A DNA stretch of 32,644 nt from Tubiluchus corallicola (lineage: Eukaryota; Priapulida; Priapulimorpha; Priapulimorphida; Tubiluchidae): assembly GCA_030141605.1 (NCBI GenBank), contig JAQGDQ010001609.1, positions 1-32,644 on the forward strand, in the 5' to 3' direction. This document shows, piece after piece, positions 29,214 to 32,644 of the stretch; the first letter of the stretch is position 1; each line of letters starts with the position of its first letter. The notes below the pieces were generated by a model that made no database searches, was not told the origin of the DNA, and saw nothing but the letters and a program-made list of their open reading frames with translations. Made by a program: the position numbers and the translations under genes.

Positions 29214-29718
29214 GTGAACACAGGGCAGATTATACCTCCTTATTGGTCCTAGGCCAAACTCCCTAGTCGGGCCCCCAAATTTTACAGAATTATGAATTTA
29301 ATGCACCAACCAGAAAAACTACAAAAATATGACTATACACCTGTAGTGGCTATGTTTATCAACATCAGTATTTCTAAAGTGCTAAGTTAGCTACATGAAA
29401 TGTCAATATCATCATTTCAAATATTATTACGAATATATATATACATATGAAACAACATCACTATACGAAATGTCAACATCACTATGAATTGTCAACACCA
29501 TTATTTCCACGGCCATTATAAATACATCAAAACTGGGACTATCATACACGCTTGACCAGATCAGCTAAGTGTGTAGTGCTTGAAGCGAGTTCTCTTGGTG
29601 AGCACATGAATCACAGGTCGGTCATAGGTGACTCACCATTTCGCCCTACGGAAGTTTTTTCAGTTTGTTGGGACACATTAGTTTTATCCTTAAATCTGTA
29701 TTGCGCAATAACGTCGGT
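29214..29718. other. Intergenic, short direct repeats only
   Basis: gaaatgtcaayatca-type phrases recur at about 29397 and 29467. No gene or element recognised. Confidence 0.45.
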
Positions 29719-30440
29719 GATATAATTCTTGTTTTTGTTTCATATTATGAGAAACAACTCCTTCCTTTGTTGACACGGTGTTTTCTACAACAGGGGTTTT
29801 GGTTCATCAGCGCATAAACTTGCTAAGTGCAAAAGTGGTATTCCTTCGATTTTCTTTCTTTCATAATCTTCCAAGACATTTATTTTATTCAATAGGCAAT
29901 GTTCCATAAATCTGTGTTGATGTGTAACGCAAAGGGCTGTGGACAGGATGAATTGCATCCGTGTGATTCCATAAATCGTCATCAGAAATTTGATTTACTT
30001 CATTAAGAAAAGCTGTTTTTATTAGATATAGGAATCAATCAACATGTTTGGTTGGAAGTGCACAAAATAAAACAACTTTCCATTATGGACATTGTCAAAA
30101 ATATTGTCAAGGTCTTCCTCATTAAACTTCTATGGTTTTCCATAAAGTTCTTCTTTCAGCAACACTTTTGTAAGTTTCATCACTGTTTTTCTTTATTCTG
30201 GCAAGCATTCTATAACTCTTCCTGGTAAGATGACAGTGTCCATAAACTGTTGACAGGAATGTTTGACAAATTCTTACAAGCAGCAGGTAAATGAAAAGGA
30301 CAAGGCAGATTGGATTCACCCTGCAGTGTCTGAGGGTGATGGCAAGAAAGAAACGAAGACTAGAGTCACTTTCACGAATGCCAGTGCCTGGTGAGAAATC
30401 CTTCATCGGGACCACATCACATGTCTTGACATCAAACTGA
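29719..30440 (-). pseudogene. Mab-21/cGAS-like family copy, C-terminal part, multiply broken
   Basis: Reading minus-strand from 30440 down in shifting frames: FDVKTCDVVPMKDFSPG, in which D-V-V-P resembles the third-acidic-residue strand of Mab-21/cGAS nucleotidyltransferases; IQSA and SFSFT with a TGA where Trp is usual; FVKHSCQQFMDTVI-like sequence; then RKSYRMLARIKKNSDETYK and KVLLKEELYGKP. After a TAG comes KFNEEDLDNIFDNVHNGKLF, YFVHFQPNMLIDSY, stops, IKTAFLNEVNQISDDDLWNH. The order W..S.S, R.YR.L...K, SYLIKT.FL.E is that of the Mab-21 C-terminal lobe. Several frameshifts and stops show it is dead. 29785-29982 holds the homologue of the 110-codon frame of the tandem array. Confidence 0.55.
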
Positions 30441-30684
30441 GACAGGATACAAGAGGGAAGGTACTTAACGTGTAGACGTACCTCTGTTTAACACAGGAAA
30501 AACCACTCTCTACTACTACGTGGCATAGAATCGGCAGGTAAAAAGAATTCCAGGTCACACTGCTCACGTGAACATCTGGCTTCAGTGATTTAACTTTAAG
30601 GTAAACGTCTTCCTCTACGACGGAATACTCGTGTACCCACCCAAGTGACCTATCTACCAGGGGCAGTAATTTATGAGATCAAAA
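30412..30684 (-). other. Open minus-strand segment of about 90 codons, unknown
   Basis: Opens after TGA near 30687 and runs SHKLLPLVDRSLGWVHEYSV, VEEDVYLKVKSLKPDVHVSS, VTWNSFYLPILCHVVVESGF and on to TGA near 30412. The first ~70 residues look coding in composition and could be an upstream exon of the Mab-21-like copy; a donor look-alike (AG|gtacgt) follows CVKQR. I do not recognise it. Confidence 0.35.
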
Positions 30685-31240
30685 TTCGATTTTGTAGAAC
30701 GTCAAATTAAATTAAAAATGCAAAAGAAAAGTGCATTTTAACTCTTCATCATCAGCCTAGCTAATGATTGTAAACAAAAAATGTGGTAGGCTAGTGATTC
30801 CCTACATTACCATACTGGACTATCACAGAGCCCCAGTTCTCTAAAAGTTGAGTAGCTACGAAATGCACATTTAGACTAATAACTTCCATGCAATAGAAAT
30901 CAATGAATAGCAACAATGAATACAGTAATACTCAAACGTAATATGAGAACACTTTCATGACAAACAACCGATTTAAACAACCGTTTCCAGTAAATATAAC
31001 ACAAACTCTTTTGGTACTTCTACACCTATTACAAAACTAATTTTGGTACATCCAATATACAATCTTGCTTTATCAAAAGAAGATTTTATTTAACTATCAC
31101 TTAGCAGCTTAACTCGACTCCAGTAACTTAAATTTTTTTTTAATATCTTCAAATTATGCTCAATTAGACATCCATCACTCCTTTTCAACATCATGACCTA
31201 CATTTTTAGTGCTTTCCATGACACTTTCTGGTTCTGGTTC
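30685..31240. other. Intergenic, no gene seen
   Basis: AT-rich unique sequence between two Mab-21-like copies. No splice-bounded frame or repeat recognised. Confidence 0.5.
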
Positions 31241-31254
31241 TGGAAGTAGCACCT

Positions 31255-31951
31255 TTGTAAATCATTGTCAATTTGATTTTCTTCGTTAAGAAAAGCCGTT
31301 TGCATATCCACTAACTTGGTTGGATGTTCACAAAATAAAACAACTTTCCATTATGGACATTGTCAAGAATATTTTCAAGGTCTTCTTCATTAAACTTTAA
31401 TGGTTTTCCATAAAGTTCCACTTTCAGCAACACTTTTTTAAGTTTCGTCACTGTTTTTCTTTAGTCTGGCAAGCATTCTATAACTCTTCCTGGCGGTGAT
31501 GACAGTGTCCATAAACTGTTGACAGGAATGTTTGACAAATACTTACAAGCAGCAGGTAAATGAAAAGGACATGGCAGATTGGATTCACCCTGCAGTGTCT
31601 GAGGGTGATGGCAAGAAAGAAAAGAAGACTAGAGTCACTTTCACGAATGCCAATGCCTGGTGACAAATCCTTGTACAGGCAAACAGGCAAAGCTTTGTAA
31701 ATCTTTCCATAGTAAACCATGTGAAACGTGAGACAAACTTTGTTGTACTCTATGTTTACCAATTTAAAGTTTTTCTCTGCCATAGCAATTTTTCCTTAAG
31801 TGTATTTGGCAGAAGTGTGCCATCATCGTCTTTAATGAGTACAAGATCAGAAATATGAGTTTTCTCAATGGAAACTGCATTACTGAACTTTGTTAAGACA
31901 ACTAGGAAGTCATACTCATTTGGCAGACCAATTTTTGTGCCAGATAAAGAT
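31255..31951 (-). pseudogene. Mab-21/cGAS-like nucleotidyltransferase copy, most complete
   Basis: From 31951 down the minus strand reads SLSGTKIGLPNEYDFLVVL, TKFSNAVSIEKTHISDLVLI and DDDGTLLPNTLKEKLL. After a frameshift it continues AEKNFKLVNIEYNKVCLTFH, MVYYGKIYKALPV and KDLSPG. G-[ST]-K-[IV]-x2-P-x-E-[YF]-D is the nucleotidyltransferase signature of Mab-21/cGAS-like proteins, with Glu and Asp binding metal. The D of KDLSPG lies about 80-90 residues later, where the third acid is expected. Downstream come RKSYRMLARLKKNS, KFNEEDLENILDNVHNGKLF and MQTAFLNEENQI. Active family members make cyclic dinucleotides in innate sensing, but many Mab-21 proteins are inactive. Frameshifts and a TGA for Trp make this a pseudogene or a mis-spliced view. 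Confidence 0.6.
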
Positions 31952-32374
31952 CATTAGAGCAGTAGTGTCGAATATGTCACATTTATTGAGGTCATTATCT
32001 GATGACAAAATCTTTCATTAACCATTAAATGCATTAATGTATAAGTTAGATCACAACTTGTAATGTAAAGTCAAGAAGTGATGTAGAAATTGTTCTATAA
32101 GAGTTAACATGCTTTAACTAGTCCCTGTAGGCCATTTTACTTGAGCTAAAAGAGATCTTACCAGCCTGCACTATTGACATCATTATTATGTCATGGGGCA
32201 GGCTTGGTATCTGACTCATTTATATGTTTCTTCTGAATTTTAGCTATTATTATTAGAAACAGTGTGAGTTCCAAGCACATGGAATTTCATTGCTATGCAT
32301 CCACTGCAATTCTGAACCTAAAAAAGTTAGAGAAATAAGTAAAAAAATCAATATTTTTCAACAACTGTATCTAT
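31952..32374. other. Intergenic with a dispersed repeat
   Basis: 32145-32240 matches 20575-20665 on the same strand (gagatcttaccagcctgcac; ctgactcatttatatg). An upstream exon of the Mab-21-like copy would be expected here, but I could not find one. Confidence 0.45.
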
Positions 32375-32644
32375 AGCACCTTTGTAAATCATTGTCAATA
32401 ATTTGATTTACTTCGTTAAGAAAAGCTGTTTTTATTAGATAGGAATCAATCAACATGTTTGGTTGGAAGTTCACAAAATGCAACAGCTCTCCAATGTTGA
32501 CATTGTCAAGAATATTGTCAAGGTCTTCTTCATTAAACTTCTATGGTTTTCCATAAAGTTCCTCTTTCAGCAACACTTTTGTAAGTTTCATCACTGTTTT
32601 TCTTTATTCTGGCAAGCATTCTATAACTCTTTCTTCCTGGCGAG
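32375..32644 (-). pseudogene. Mab-21/cGAS-like C-terminal fragment at the window edge
   Basis: Minus strand from the window end: SYRMLARIKKNSDETYK, then in another phase KVLLKEELYGKP, a TAG, and an open run KFNEEDLDNILDNV, NIGELLHFVNFQPNMLIDSY, LIKTAFLNEVNQIIDNDLQR. SYLIKTAFL matches the LxSYxxKTxFL motif near the C-terminus of Mab-21 domains, and here it is uninterrupted. More of this copy presumably lies beyond 32644. Confidence 0.55.

Noticed and set aside
29029-29217. Leu/Phe-rich plus-strand frame
   Set aside because: Low-complexity translation of the TTC/TTG repeat.
1-32644. tRNA, rRNA or other structured RNA genes
   Set aside because: I looked for tRNA A/B-box-like and rRNA-like sequence and saw none; a covariance-model scan would be the decisive test.

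Overview
This is AT-rich eukaryotic DNA. Genes are split by GT-AG introns and sit among minisatellites and broken transposons (hAT, Helitron, LINE, several MITEs). The only host gene I recognise confidently is PGGHG/ATHL1 (protein glucosylgalactosylhydroxylysine glucosidase, acid-trehalase-like 1), an animal gene. With the transposon mix this points to an invertebrate animal, perhaps an arthropod or mollusc. The species cannot be settled by eye.

Layout. Positions 1-9404 hold the 3' part of PGGHG on the + strand: three exons (1110-1238, 4062-4213, 6959-7271) whose introns and flanks are filled by five unrelated tandem arrays with periods of 21, 76, 91, 61 and 60/33 bp. The 91-bp array has copied the last 44 nt of a coding exon together with its 5' splice site about 15 times. 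Positions 9405-16730 are mostly transposon-derived. They include a 1315-bp non-autonomous hAT element with an exact 8-bp target duplication, a 96-bp hAT micro-element nested inside it with its own 8-bp duplication, a LINE reverse-transcriptase remnant, a 160-bp TA-flanked MITE, and a 751-bp palindrome-rich element with long terminal inverted repeats.

Positions 16731-20239 (minus strand) hold the broken remains of a Helitron-type element: a PIF1-like helicase C-terminus, an OTU cysteine protease with visible DGxC and HFD motifs, and a Gln-rich exon. Part of the OTU/Gln-rich segment is present twice. Positions 21484-25277 are a tandem array of about 3.5 units of 1083 bp. Each unit carries a 100-nt exon that splices in phase to a fragment resembling the C-terminal part of a Mab-21/cGAS-like protein. 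The right edge of the array lies inside the last codons of a hAT (ZBED-like) transposase, and every unit carries that transposase tail. The hAT transposase itself lies in two pieces (C-terminus 25245-25815, N-terminus 26850-27483), and its BED-finger end is interrupted by an in-frame 51-bp minisatellite.

Positions 29719-32644 carry three more dispersed, broken copies of the same Mab-21-like family. One retains a nucleotidyltransferase-like motif (GTKIGLPNEYDF). The region therefore looks like a decayed, duplicated family of cGAS-like receptor genes, or an element carrying one, mixed with transposons. Only PGGHG looks intact across the part seen here; all other coding matter is fragmentary.
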